From NCBI GenBank assembly GCA_942159475.1, contig OW804095.1:54340773-54404772 (forward strand): a stretch of 64,000 bases of DNA. The letters run 5' to 3'. This document shows, in pieces, positions 34,001 through 42,997 of the stretch. Both the position numbers and the translations under genes were made by a program. The notes below the pieces were generated by a model. That model had not been told where the DNA came from and did no database searches. It worked only from the letters and a program-made list of their open reading frames with translations. The DNA comes from Sthenelais limicola (Eukaryota; Annelida; Polychaeta; Phyllodocida; Sigalionidae). Positions within the stretch are counted from its first letter, which is position 1. Every line of letters starts with the position of its first letter.

Positions 34001-35506
34001 AGTTGGTGAATATGCCTGGCTTGACAACTGAGAGCAGCCAATACTATATGAAGGACATTTGTGATTGGAACCAGGGAGACGTGAGCCAATGGTTGGCTGA
34101 TCTAGGAATGGGACAATACATCGAGGCGTTCCAAAGCCATGCGATTGATGGCACTGAACTGGCCACGCTTTCTTCGGAATCACTTGAACGAGATCTAGGC
34201 ATTAGTAGGTGTTGGTTTTCACTTCCATGTAACCCGTGAAAATATATTTTCATTTTCATACTTTTTACCACCAGTGTATATAAGGGCCTAGTACACTAAG
34301 CCGTTTGTCATGGGATTCTCACAGAAGTTATCGCAAAAATCGCATGAGAATCGTCTTAGTGGACTAGGCCCTTATGTTATGTGTGATGAAGGACCCTGCC
34401 AACGCTTCGAATTGACATTTTTCATCTTCATGAATTATGAAATTATTTTAATGACAACTTTCTGGACTCTGGAACAACAGTTCGTGTTTTAGTGACCTAA
34501 ACGATTGTTTTCTCTAAACTCTAGGCACGCTTGGTCACAGAAACAAGTTGGCAAGAACGATTCAGGAGTTGGTGCAGAGACCTAAAGTACAGCAACAGGC
34601 TTCAGGTACATACCAACCTTCGCCTTTCTCGTATCGATTGATATTCCCTGGTATTTTTGTTTCCTGACAGTCAGGTATAATGGTGTTGTATTGAGGTATA
34701 GTCGTATAAAATAACTGGCAATTTTCAACGCCTTGTATGTATGTATAGGTTTTTATTTCCGGAAGTGTACCAATAATATAACAAATTTTGACACCGAAAA
34801 GGGAGTGGGTCTCCTCTACGAAACCATAGATCTTCCTGAGGGCCCCCTTTGGAAAAAAATGGAGTTACGTTATTAAATTTATACGCCTTATTTTCGACAG
34901 TTTCACGTTTCCGATTTCATTCTTGTTTTAAAAGCCGATGGTGTTCCTGACGAGTACCTCTGCCCAATTACACGAGAAATAATGAAGGACCCTGTCATTG
35001 CTTCAGGTACGTTCAAGACATGTTATGTAATAATAACCAAATGTATGGTTTTTGCTATGTGCAGACCTTGTATAGGTTTAATCCCTTGGAGATCCATTCT
35101 TTCTTATATATAGGGCTACTTTGACACGGAGTTGTAAAGACTGCTGCTTTCTACCCTTCCTTGAGTTGCAAAACACTGAATAAATAAAGAAGCTAGTGTA
35201 GAGAAAACTCTACATGCATCTTATTTCCTTGGATGACGTTAGCAATCAAGACCTAGCCTTATCACTGAAATACCTGTTCTCTAACCGAAAACATGGATCC
35301 TTGTTCTTGATTTCCAATATACTGAAGTTCATTATGTTATTTTTATTTCAGACGGATTCACCTACGAAAAGGCTGCTATTACCGATTGGATTCGACGAGG
35401 GAAAAGCTTTAGTCCAATGACTAACGACCAGCTATCCACGACATCTTTAACATCCAATCGAAGCCTTAAAATGCTTATTGAGCGTTATTTGGAAGGAAAG
35501 AAATAA
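20452..35506 (+). CDS. WDSUB1-like WD40-SAM-U-box E3 ubiquitin ligase (11 coding exons)
   Basis: Joined exons: 20452-21092, 24643-24842, 26224-26331, 27341-27434, 32169-32202, 32357-32397, 32674-32783, 33977-34204, 34525-34605, 34935-35006, 35352-35506. They total 1764 nt (587 aa plus stop), every intron is GT-AG and the frame is kept throughout. Residues 1-80 are a low-complexity extension starting MGSCCS. About 86-408 carry seven WD40 repeats, about 435-502 a SAM domain and about 515-587 a U-box. The U-box should bind an E2 and ligate ubiquitin; WD40 should recruit substrate; SAM may oligomerise. Human WDSUB1 has the same order but is about 476 aa and lacks such an extension. The ATG is the first after an in-frame TAA at 20332. 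Location at membranes is inferred from MGSCCS. Confidence 0.93.
21093..24642 (+). other. WDSUB1 intron 1
   Basis: This 3.55-kb AT-rich intron has no recognised element or nested gene. The acceptor is TTTTGTTCACAG. Short open frames in it have no domain support. Confidence 0.7.
24643..24842 (+). CDS. WDSUB1 exon 2: WD repeat 4 and start of 5
   Basis: The exon begins GACCTTAGAG and completes the Arg codon from exon 1. It encodes [10 protein letters not shown] and [13 protein letters not shown], the latter matching the conserved AHDLG segment of the family. The donor is CAG|GTAGCA. Confidence 0.92.
24927..25084 (+). repeat. (ATGT)n microsatellite passing into ATGG/ATATGG units
   Basis: Uninterrupted ATGT units run for about 75 bp, followed by mixed GGATGT and GGATAT units, inside WDSUB1 intron 2. 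Tyr/Met/Val-rich open frames across it are artefacts. Confidence 0.9.
25085..26223 (+). other. Rest of WDSUB1 intron 2
   Basis: I recognise no element. The acceptor is TTTCATATTACAG, ending at 26223. Confidence 0.55.
26224..26331 (+). CDS. WDSUB1 exon 3: rest of WD repeat 5
   Basis: The exon encodes [18 protein letters not shown], the end of blade 5. The acceptor is TATTACAG and the donor A|GTAAGT is consensus. Confidence 0.92.
26622..26924. mobile_element. 303-bp TIR element (MITE) in WDSUB1 intron 3
   Basis: Terminal inverted repeats of about 40 bp contain TTCCACTGGATCGCTTG at the left and CAAGCGATCCAGTGGAA at the right. TTAAA-like sequence flanks both ends. There is no coding capacity. 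A fragment matching its interior (TTGGTCCGCTCTCATTACGC) lies at 27254-27306 in the same intron. Confidence 0.8.
27341..27434 (+). CDS. WDSUB1 exon 4: start of WD repeat 6
   Basis: The exon encodes [18 protein letters not shown], a canonical blade start. The acceptor is TATATTTCAG and the donor C|GTAAGT. Confidence 0.92.
27682..28688 (+). repeat. Direct repeat pair flanking a TIR element
   Basis: About 87 bp at 27682-27768 recurs at 28602-28688. Shared words are TTGATCCATTTATTCC and TACAGTTTAAAATACTGTAA. The two copies bracket the 706-bp TIR element. Confidence 0.7.
27783..28488. mobile_element. 706-bp non-autonomous TIR element in intron 4
   Basis: The left terminus GAGCATTTCTCACGAAAC and right terminus TTTCGTGAGAAACGCTC are inverted repeats extending about 35 bp (to GTGCAATTGGG-like sequence), with few mismatches. 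There is no transposase. Target duplication is unclear. Confidence 0.65.
28690..28727. repeat. Perfect 15-bp hairpin
   Basis: CAAGAATTGTCTAAT is followed by an 8-nt loop and its exact reverse complement. It sits just after the second direct repeat in intron 4. Confidence 0.75.
30235..31950 (-). pseudogene. 5'-truncated CR1/Jockey-type LINE, reverse transcriptase remnant
   Basis: This is the C-terminal part of a LINE ORF2, antisense in WDSUB1 intron 4. On the minus strand, in order: an RT N-terminal segment with NYRPIS and QQYGFR, motif [17 protein letters not shown], motif [11 protein letters not shown], motif [10 protein letters not shown], then the thumb region to a stop at 30235. The endonuclease and ORF1 are absent; similarity fades near 31950, consistent with incomplete reverse transcription. 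A run of 24 C (31414-31437) after QQYGFR and another shift near 31120 break the frame. It is related to, but not the same family as, the LINE at 44-52 kb. It cannot act autonomously. Confidence 0.88.
32169..32202 (+). CDS. WDSUB1 exon 5 (34 bp)
   Basis: This microexon completes Ala and encodes [10 protein letters not shown], ending WD repeat 6. The acceptor is CTCTTTTAG and the donor CT|GTAAGT. The exon ends on a codon boundary. Confidence 0.9.
32357..32397 (+). CDS. WDSUB1 exon 6 (41 bp)
   Basis: The exon encodes [13 protein letters not shown], linking blades 6 and 7. The acceptor is TATATCTCCAG and the donor TAG|GTAATT. Confidence 0.9.
32674..32783 (+). CDS. WDSUB1 exon 7: WD repeat 7
   Basis: The exon encodes [20 protein letters not shown] and KVWRI, closing the propeller. 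The acceptor is CTAAACAG and the donor AAG|GTAACT. Confidence 0.92.
32784..33976 (+). other. WDSUB1 intron 7
   Basis: This 1.19-kb intron contains a 178-bp mariner-type MITE. I see nothing else I can name. The acceptor is GTTGATTTCAG. Confidence 0.7.
33085..33262. mobile_element. 178-bp Tc1/mariner-type MITE with TA target duplication
   Basis: The element starts CAGTGGAACCTCTC and ends GAGGTTCCACTG, flanked by TA on both sides (33083-33084 and 33263-33264). Internal words such as GAGAAACTGGT and GAGGTGGTCT repeat. There is no coding content. Confidence 0.85.
33977..34204 (+). CDS. WDSUB1 exon 8: linker and most of SAM domain
   Basis: The exon encodes an acidic linker followed by [20 protein letters not shown], the start of the SAM domain, through SLERDLGI. 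The Trp and the Leu pattern are typical of SAM. The donor is A|GTAGGT. Confidence 0.93.
34205..34524 (+). other. WDSUB1 intron 8 with a 96-bp palindromic MITE
   Basis: Most of this 320-bp intron is ordinary. The inverted-repeat element at 34280-34375 is listed separately. Confidence 0.7.
34280..34375. mobile_element. 96-bp palindromic MITE
   Basis: The element starts ATAAGGGCCTAGTACACTAAG and ends CTTAGTGGACTAGGCCCTTAT, an inverted repeat of about 21 bp with two mismatches. A related half-copy lies at 43487-43533. There is no coding content. Confidence 0.75.
34525..34605 (+). CDS. WDSUB1 exon 9: end of SAM domain
   Basis: The exon encodes [19 protein letters not shown], the last SAM helix, and a Gln-rich linker. 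The acceptor is TAAACTCTAG and the donor CAG|GTACAT. Confidence 0.92.
34935..35006 (+). CDS. WDSUB1 exon 10: first half of U-box
   Basis: The exon encodes [20 protein letters not shown], a textbook U-box start that contacts the E2. The acceptor is TTTTAAAAG and the donor CAG|GTACGT. Confidence 0.94.
35352..35506 (+). CDS. WDSUB1 exon 11: second half of U-box and stop
   Basis: The exon encodes [20 protein letters not shown], then SPMTN and [16 protein letters not shown], ending at TAA 35504-35506. The acceptor is TTATTTCAG. All expected U-box landmarks are present. Confidence 0.94.
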
Positions 35507-35558
35507 AGCTACATCTATAATTATTTCCATTATTTTACCCGCTTTATCTAATGATGAA

Positions 35559-35564
35559 AATAAA
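35559..35564 (+). terminator. WDSUB1 polyadenylation signal
   Basis: AATAAA lies 53 bp after the stop codon. It implies a short 3' UTR ending near 35580. Confidence 0.55.
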
Positions 35565-37190
35565 ATAGATAGGATTCACTTGTATTGCCACAGTCGTATA
35601 CATACGAAATTTCGGATACCGTAATTAAAATAGACTATTCAGCCTAGTGTTTTGTATACACGGGACTTCGAATTGAATACTTAAAATCATGAAACACTTT
35701 ATGCACTCTAATACAGGAGGATAATAGAAAGTTTATTAAAATGGTTTGTACATTCTAAATATTCCCAGAATAACCTGCAAATAATGCAATGTAATGACAA
35801 CTTTAGCATTTATCAATTCATACATATATACTGTCAAGTCAAATCTCCAGCCTAATCTCGTTAGGCTCGCACTTGAATGCAACGTTGTGCCATTGGTTTC
35901 TTAAACCAGGTGTATTTGGGAAACTTGTTACTTTTTCAAACACATGCTAAGGATTGATGTTCTTTGCTACCTACCTTTTTTTTTTATTTCATTTAAGGTC
36001 AGTACATTAAATTGTGAAAATATAATATGGGAGAAAAAACGTAATTATACCCTACCCGGGTGTCTTCGTGCGTTGCCCTTGTCTATATAAAAAAACCTTC
36101 TAATGTATAATTATTTTGCGAAATTATTATATCTCATGTCCATAATTATAGGTATATCTGCAGTGTGCAACATAGCCCATAAATCAATGTCCTGGTTTAT
36201 AAGATGAGACTTGGTCTGTGTCATTGGCATTTGTAATCGACCAACTATAAATAGTCAATCGAAGTCAATATTTCACACACTAATGTTTTTGGTCTATGCA
36301 CAATCCTGTCACTTTAGCCGTCTTTACTGTTACAGTTTGGCATAGATCGACAGTCTATGGCCTGCCAATGCACTATGTTGCACACTGTTCCGGTACATCT
36401 TGCATCGATAGGATGAATCTTTTAAACTTCTTGTCTGGGCATCCTTTTAGGCAAGTTCACGTGTACTCCTATCAATCTATGCATCGACGTCAACCTTCTA
36501 CACTATATTTTCTTGTTGAAATTATTATTTGCCCTGTGGTCATTGTATTCATTCCTCTGAGAGAATCTTGATCACCAGTACCTCCTCCTTTCTTTCTACT
36601 GTCCTAAATAGCAAAATGTGGCTGCACGTGTATACTCATCCATACATTAAAATATATAAAGCCAATTATTTGCAGCAGTAGTCCATTACCACATTTTTTA
36701 TAATCATTTCTGCATTTTTGCACAGCTATTCATAACGAATACCCTGAGGACCTTACTTATTGCCTTTTTGCCAATGTGATTGAATCAAAACTATAGTATA
36801 GAAATAGGTCCAAGGGCCCTGGAAATCTGAGGCCATTGTGTGATGTATTTGCAACTTATGTCAATAACAGTGACTTAGGGCCGAGGGGTGCTGTAGCTGT
36901 TTCCATAACGAAGTTTTGGTGTTGAACACATTATTTGAAAACGTCTTGGTTGTAAGAAGTCCCAAATCGAGCTGGCCGTCCTCCGTTTGTTTTTTTGCCT
37001 CTTTTCTTTAGTAGGATCTGGGAAACAAAATTGTTTTATTTTTTCTTGTCTCATGCAGATCATATAGTCACGAATTCAGGGATGCACTTCCACACAGCTA
37101 TTTCACTTGTGATTTGATTAGCTGAATGTCACTACCTTGCCTTTCTAATCATTATACACTTATGAAGATTTACATGGGCGATGTTTATTA
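35565..37190. other. Gene-free stretch after WDSUB1
   Basis: I see no gene. A 15-bp inverted repeat pair bounds 36161-36387. A 91-codon open frame at 36296 has no recognisable domain. Confidence 0.4.
36161..36387. repeat. 227-bp segment with perfect 15-bp terminal inverted repeats
   Basis: CAGTGTGCAACATAG at 36161-36175 is matched by CTATGTTGCACACTG at 36373-36387. It could be a short MITE; I see no target duplication and no coding content. Confidence 0.5.
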
Positions 37191-37300
37191 ATGGATTAGT
37201 AGCCGAGGTTGCCCTGAAGGTGGAGGCTTTGCATGGAATTAGAGACCGAGGCGTTAATCAAGTCTCCAAAACTGAAGGGCAACTGAAGCTACTAATCCAT
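37191..37300. ncRNA. 110-nt imperfect hairpin, pre-miRNA-like or short MITE
   Basis: The ends ATGGATTAGTAGC and GCTACTAATCCAT pair perfectly. Further in, GTTGCCCT pairs with AGGGCAAC, and GGAGGCTT roughly with AAGTCTCC. The loop is about 30 nt. The stem of about 40 bp with small internal loops has pre-miRNA proportions, but I recognise no known mature miRNA. A small palindromic transposon is the alternative. Confidence 0.35.
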
Positions 37301-40300
37301 CTAGAACCACTTGATCAACATTCCCCCCTGTTTTGGGCGGCAATGATCTTTTCATTCTTCTGAAAATTGATATCCATCATTCCCACCACCTCCACAATCA
37401 ATACCCACAGTTAATACACGCATCATCTGTTTCCACTATTTGAGAATGGTATCTAGCATATATCACCATTACAAATGTTTTCCGTCAATTTTGTACACAT
37501 CACCCTGCACTACTTTTGGTAATGTGCTACCATGGTTACTGCTCCATCTTGAGATACTGTGGTGCACTATCTGCAGAAGCAGTACTGGAAGTAGTGTACA
37601 ACCCGTGGCAGCTCATTATTAAAAGAACACATTTCTACCTCAATTTGAATCCTGTTAACAAATGGCAAATTCAACCTAAAATGTTCCCAGATTGATAACA
37701 TTACCATACATATTTGGTTTACATATTAGGTTGCCGTGATTATATCAAAACCAAAAGGAAATAACAATAGTACATAGTACTAAAGTGATATTGTCTGCAG
37801 CTGGTATATCACCCATATGATAGGAAGAACATTTCTTATTGCTATGCTCAGTATGCATATTCCCTGGTTAACATATCTACATTAACGTCCCAACTGAAAT
37901 GCCAAGCGCACATAAATGTGAATTTTGTTGTCAAATATATATATGAATGTTAGTCATTACTCGAAGTATCCAGCAAATTTTGTAATCTATGGGAACAAGT
38001 CACTTTATGATGGTTAAACCTTCACAATATTGCCAGTCAACTCTATTTGTATTTTCGTCGCTATTAACCCTGAACCTGATGAGTTGATCATTTTAGTGAT
38101 GAATAATATGTCGCTCCAGAAGTATATATCATATTGGATTTGTGTTTGTATAAATTTGCACAGAACGTTGTTGCTCGTATACTCGTGATGAGGTAAATTA
38201 AGGAGGTCTACACCTCTCCTTTCAGACTTGACACAGTTTATCGACATCTGAGAGAGATATGTACTCATTATTTCACATCCTTGGTATGCTGCTCATCGCA
38301 TTCAAACTAAGTAGGCTTTGTATATTGTGAATCTGGTCAATGTCGCAAGTAATTTATGGATCTAGCATTTCCATTGGTTGACAAAGCAGAAGTGGCTAGC
38401 ACACGAACATAACGTCTGCTCCCGATGCGTTCTTTGCTACTATTTTGCATTACATCACCATGGGATAATTCGGTATCAACCATATTCTAATTTCAATTGA
38501 AATATTACGCAGAAAATCCCGTAAGTTCTTGGGTGTCTTGATATTCAATCTGCTATTAGAGGAATAGCTATATCAGTGATGTAAACTGACGGTCATCTAT
38601 CAGTGACGTCTTGTGTCCTTTTTATACGTGTAATGTTTTCCATGTCAGCTCCTGCCCTTCCAGGATTTGTTTGCTGTAAAATATTCGCATTACTCTACTG
38701 CCCTGCACTGTCTCTGTTAATTTGAATCATGTACTATCATTTCACATGGTTGTGTCATTGAAGTTCCACCATATATATTGTAGGCCCCTCCAGGCCCCTA
38801 TACGAATTTTCCCGTATTATTTATACCATATTCATCATATACTATCTCCGCCCTGTTTGTGTATAGAGTTAACCTAGATTTGTCCTTTCTATTAGGAGGC
38901 GGATTATTATAACAATTTAGCTTTTTAATGATGTCATGTATGACGAAGCCTCCTGCTCTTATCACCCTTGGTCTGGATGTACTAGAACGTTCACAATTTA
39001 CCGCATGGCCAGTCTCAACTTTGAGGGAGTCCCTTCAAACTGAGGGAAGGCCGCAAAATACCATTATAATCCCATTAAGACGCCTACTCCTGGGCCAGAA
39101 AAACCATAAGCGCAGTATATAGGTGTCCAATCACTGACACCATTCTTATTTGATATGAGAGGCTCTGACTTTATTTACAAGCTGACTTTATTTACAAGCT
39201 ACCCTGAGCATGCAGATGGTATGTGAGCCGTGTGTATTTCTTTAAATGGATTTTATTTCGATACAATTTCACATGGGTGATACTTTCCATGAATCTAAAC
39301 GTGGTCCGTTGTAACAAAAATTGGCAGGGTATTGTATACTCTGGCCTCTGTGCGTTTGTGAGTTGTCCAGCCCTTCACTTAACGCACTTAATGATGGATA
39401 TGATGAGTTAGATAAGAGATAATTATGAAAAATGCATCCATTGATAGTATATAGTTAGTTACAAGGTTCTTTTAATTAAATGGGATAAGAGAACGTACGA
39501 CATTTAATTCGAATCAGTTATTGATAGAATCAAGGCTTTACTCCATATAGCAATAACAGTCGGAGAGAAAACTCTTAGAGTAAAAGTTGAAATGAAGGTG
39601 TTGTGTTTTTTTGGGGTAGACCAATAGTCAAAATCCGCCTCCTAGTGTCGACCGATGTACACCGAAGACTTTTGATAAGAGCACTGTTGGGCCTGTTTTC
39701 TAAAAGATTAAGCCTAAATAGTAGGACCTTTAGAAATTACTAGAATATCACTATTCACTCCACTTTACATTTAAAATGTTGGTAGGAATACAGTGTCTTA
39801 TCCACTGCCGCAGGCGGGAGTTCAAAAAAGGAGTCGTAATGTTTGTTTTTTTTAAATTTGACTTGAGAAAGAATATGGTTGAGTGAAAAGAAAAAGCAAA
39901 AAAAAAACTGGGTGTCACCATAATTATTATTACACAAAGATTATTACACAGAATGGTTCCTATAATTAATGAGATGCGCGAATATACAGCTGATTTTCTC
40001 AACCCTACTATATATATAATTATATGTAAATACTTGCAATGAGTTTGACCCTTGATAAAATAAATTCATCAGAAATATATTTATATTGCTTTAAATCGTC
40101 CCTTACACAGTCCAATATTGTGTATAAATAATCCTGCAGATGTTCTCTCCCATTTCTATGTATAGTACTGTTAAATGATAAAAGGCTTTCCCAGATGATA
40201 TATTAGTAAAACGTTTTTAGTAAAAAGTATTTGGTTAGCACACATGTACATATGATACCGTCTCCTATGGGATGAATAGATTATCTTTGCACTTGAATGA

Positions 40301-41880
40301 CTTTCCCTTTCATTAATGTCCTAATGTTAATGTTTGTCAAACTTAACAAATGAAGTACTACTTTTCAGAAAGCGGTCATTGTATTCAAATTATGAACTGC
40401 TTACTACATTTTCCACATTTGTTCTGTTATGGGAATTTCGTTTTGTTTCTATAACACCAACACTTTTATAAGGTTTAGCCTAGAACCTGAAGGCTCGTTT
40501 AGTTACTCAATAAAATACATTTGATTACTAAATCTTTGTTGTCCTCTTTTCCTATGGATATAAGATTAATTGTACTAGTTTCATGAGAAACCCACGGGAA
40601 TATTATTTTGTTGCTGTAAAGCTAAAGGATTATAACATTCGGAGGCGGCGGGTACACTGTCTGATGCATAATCCCGAGTGGAACCCGAGGGAGTGCACAT
40701 ACAGTATACCAGCACACCTTGAGGCTTTATAGATATATGGAACGAACTCGCTAGTGCGTACGTTCATTTGTTATGCACCGAGAGCCTCCAATGAAAGATT
40801 TGAGGGCTTTAGCCTGAGAATCCTTTCGTCGGAGGCTCGAGGTACACCCCTTTTTATTTCATTTTTTAATAAGAAATATGAATAAATCAGAAGAAAAAAG
40901 TCCCTCTGCTGCGAATCGGATACGCCACAGCCACACGGCCAGACACGTGAAGCCATAGCTGTCAGTCAGACTCAGTCTGTCAGGCTATCGGTGCTAGTTA
41001 ATGAAATAAATTATTATCGTCGATATACTTTAGCAAAATCGCATTTTACATATGATTCTTCCATTGAACTTTTCATTTGAAGTCTCTAACTTTATTATTT
41101 CCAGAGAAAATCGGGGAAAAGTGGGTGATAATATGAGGTCCGCAAGATCAAAATAAGAGCTCCCACTTGTATGCATTTAGTGTGTCATCGAAGAACAGGA
41201 AATTTGCTATCAAATAAAAGTTTTTCCATCTTTCTAGGCTTATTAGAAGTTAATCTAACCTTTATTCTTCTATCTGTAGAAGCATTGGTTGTCAATCTGC
41301 ATTAATTAGTATCAAATTTAGGAGAAACGATCGGGCCTTCTTACATGACAGTGCAACACGTCTGTGTATATATAGCAAGTGACAACAAGGGGCATGTTTG
41401 ATTCGCTACCGATTCGCTATAGGATCTTTGTTCATGGTGGGTCTACATTGATATAATTTAGCAAAATGAAATTTTTTAATGCTATTATATGGTAGAACTT
41501 TTCATTTTGAAGCTTTATATCTATTATTTCAAGAGAAATCAGGTTGAACGATCGGGGGTGCATCAATACGCAATTTGACTTCCGGTGATCAGGCTTAGCT
41601 GCCGGACCTATTTTCGTTATGCACCTGGAGGTGCATAATTTACATGTTATGCACCTGCTTGTCTAGGTGGTGCATACAATGCTGAAGGTATAGGCAGCTA
41701 CAGCAGAGGGGTGTAATAACATATATGTCCTGGGATGATCCTGATAGTGAATAATGTAGGCCTACGAGGAGGCAAGGTTGGCCAGAAACCTAGCAGACAG
41801 CAATGTTTATTTCACCATAATAAATGTACAAAATACAATAATTAGATAACGAAAAAAACAATTTTTCACAAGGAAAGTAC
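37301..41880. other. Gene-free stretch
   Basis: I see no supported gene. A dispersed-repeat copy lies near 39780-39945 (GAGAAAGAATATGGTTGAGTG). A near-perfect 22-bp palindrome built on TTATGCACCT lies at 41617-41638, followed by a related hairpin at about 41646-41678. Confidence 0.4.
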
Positions 41881-41930
41881 ACCTCCGCACGGTGCGGTAA
41901 CAGGAGAAGTGAGTAAGAATGGATACATGT

Positions 41931-42006
41931 GCGACGTCACAATGGGAGTGGAATAATCTTGTCGCACTACCTTTATGACGTCACAAAGGGCGTGGCGGTG
42001 ACGTGG
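41931..42006. promoter_or_regulatory. Cluster of CRE-like sites
   Basis: GCGACGTCAC (41931-41940), a full TGACGTCA (41976-41983) and TGACGTGG (41999-42006) occur within 76 bp. TGACGTCA is the CREB/ATF consensus. Proximity to the possible first exon at 42800 is suggestive only. Confidence 0.35.
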
Positions 42007-42080
42007 CGCTGGATAGGCTCACCGGTAATACCTTCATCGATGAGTTGATTATATGAATTTACCCTATTTACTCACTCTTA

Positions 42081-42177
42081 AGGGTGGGTTCCATTGGCAC
42101 ATTACTCCTGTTACTCGATTATGGAAGCGGGAGCAGTAACGTGGTTGTAACGGGGATGGGCGCTATTGGCTCCTATA
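42081..42177 (+). mobile_element. Truncated relative of the 16.0-kb MITE
   Basis: The start GGGTGGGTTCCATTGG and interior GTAACGGGGATGGG, then CTATTGGCTCC, match the left part of the element at 16000-16443. A TTA precedes it. The right end is missing. Confidence 0.55.
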
Positions 42178-42799
42178 TGTTATTTTCTAAGTTTCTGGTA
42201 AATACAGTTCGCGTTTTATAGTTTCATTAGTTGGATCATACATGAATCCTCTGTGGATTAGGCCTAGAATATTCTTGAAATCTCTAGAGATTTCTGAATC
42301 AATTGCCTCTAAAAGGTATGTGGAATGGAGTTTTTCGGAATGAGGTGCTTAGGCCTAGGCCTATATAAATATTCTCGTATTGTATTCGTTCCTTTTTATA
42401 TAGGCCTAGGCCTATGACTTTTTAAATATTATTGGCACGTACGGTACTCCTAACTGAACATGGAGGAAGAAGAGAGGTTTATCAATGAGGTAGGGATAGG
42501 CCCTAGATCTATAGGCTACATATTATTTTGGGGCATTCTGTTATAATTCAACCCTGCGTTACCGAAGTTTGAATAATTGGCTAGGCCTATGTCATGAAAG
42601 TTCCTATTTATAAACATGCCTGATCAAGGCCAACCTTGAATTAGGATACAGGGTCAGAAGGGTTTAGGCTAGGCCTAATTGTTTTTGTATACCCGACGGC
42701 ACGCTTGAATATATGGACACGAACACAGAGGTTGGCTGCAATGATAGGCCTATGGTATTCCCCTTAATTTTTCATATCCATGTATAAATTTGAAATTTA

Positions 42800-42913
42800 A
42801 TGGATCGCGATGTTCACGCCTCTGCGATGGGTCCCAGCAACGATCCTAGCTATAGGATCGTTGGTCCCAGCCGAGTGATCATTGAACGGGAAGGCGGTAC
42901 AAACGTCGTCAAG
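42800..42913 (+). CDS. Possible first coding exon of an unidentified gene
   Basis: An ATG follows in-frame upstream stops (TAA, TGA). A 38-codon GC-rich frame starting MDRDVHASAMGPSNDP ends at AAG|GTGAGG, a consensus-like donor. The region is richer in GC and CpG than its surroundings and CRE-like sites lie 0.8 kb upstream. I find no downstream exon and no known domain. The same DNA is also open on the minus strand, and an 11-bp hairpin (42838-42863) lies in it, so this may not be coding. Confidence 0.25.
42838..42863. repeat. Perfect 11-bp hairpin
   Basis: CAACGATCCTA pairs with TAGGATCGTTG around GCTA, and the word GGTCCCAGC lies next to both arms. It could be a protein-binding palindrome or an RNA hairpin. 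Confidence 0.6.
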
Positions 42914-42997
42914 GTGAGGTCGAGTCGACTTCCGATTGGCTACTTCCGCTGGCTGTCGCTGTGGTCGACCATCGTGGGACATCGTCTCGTCAATTAA

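Noticed and set aside
36296..36571. 91-codon + strand frame
   Set aside because: It overlaps the inverted-repeat-bounded segment and shows no domain.
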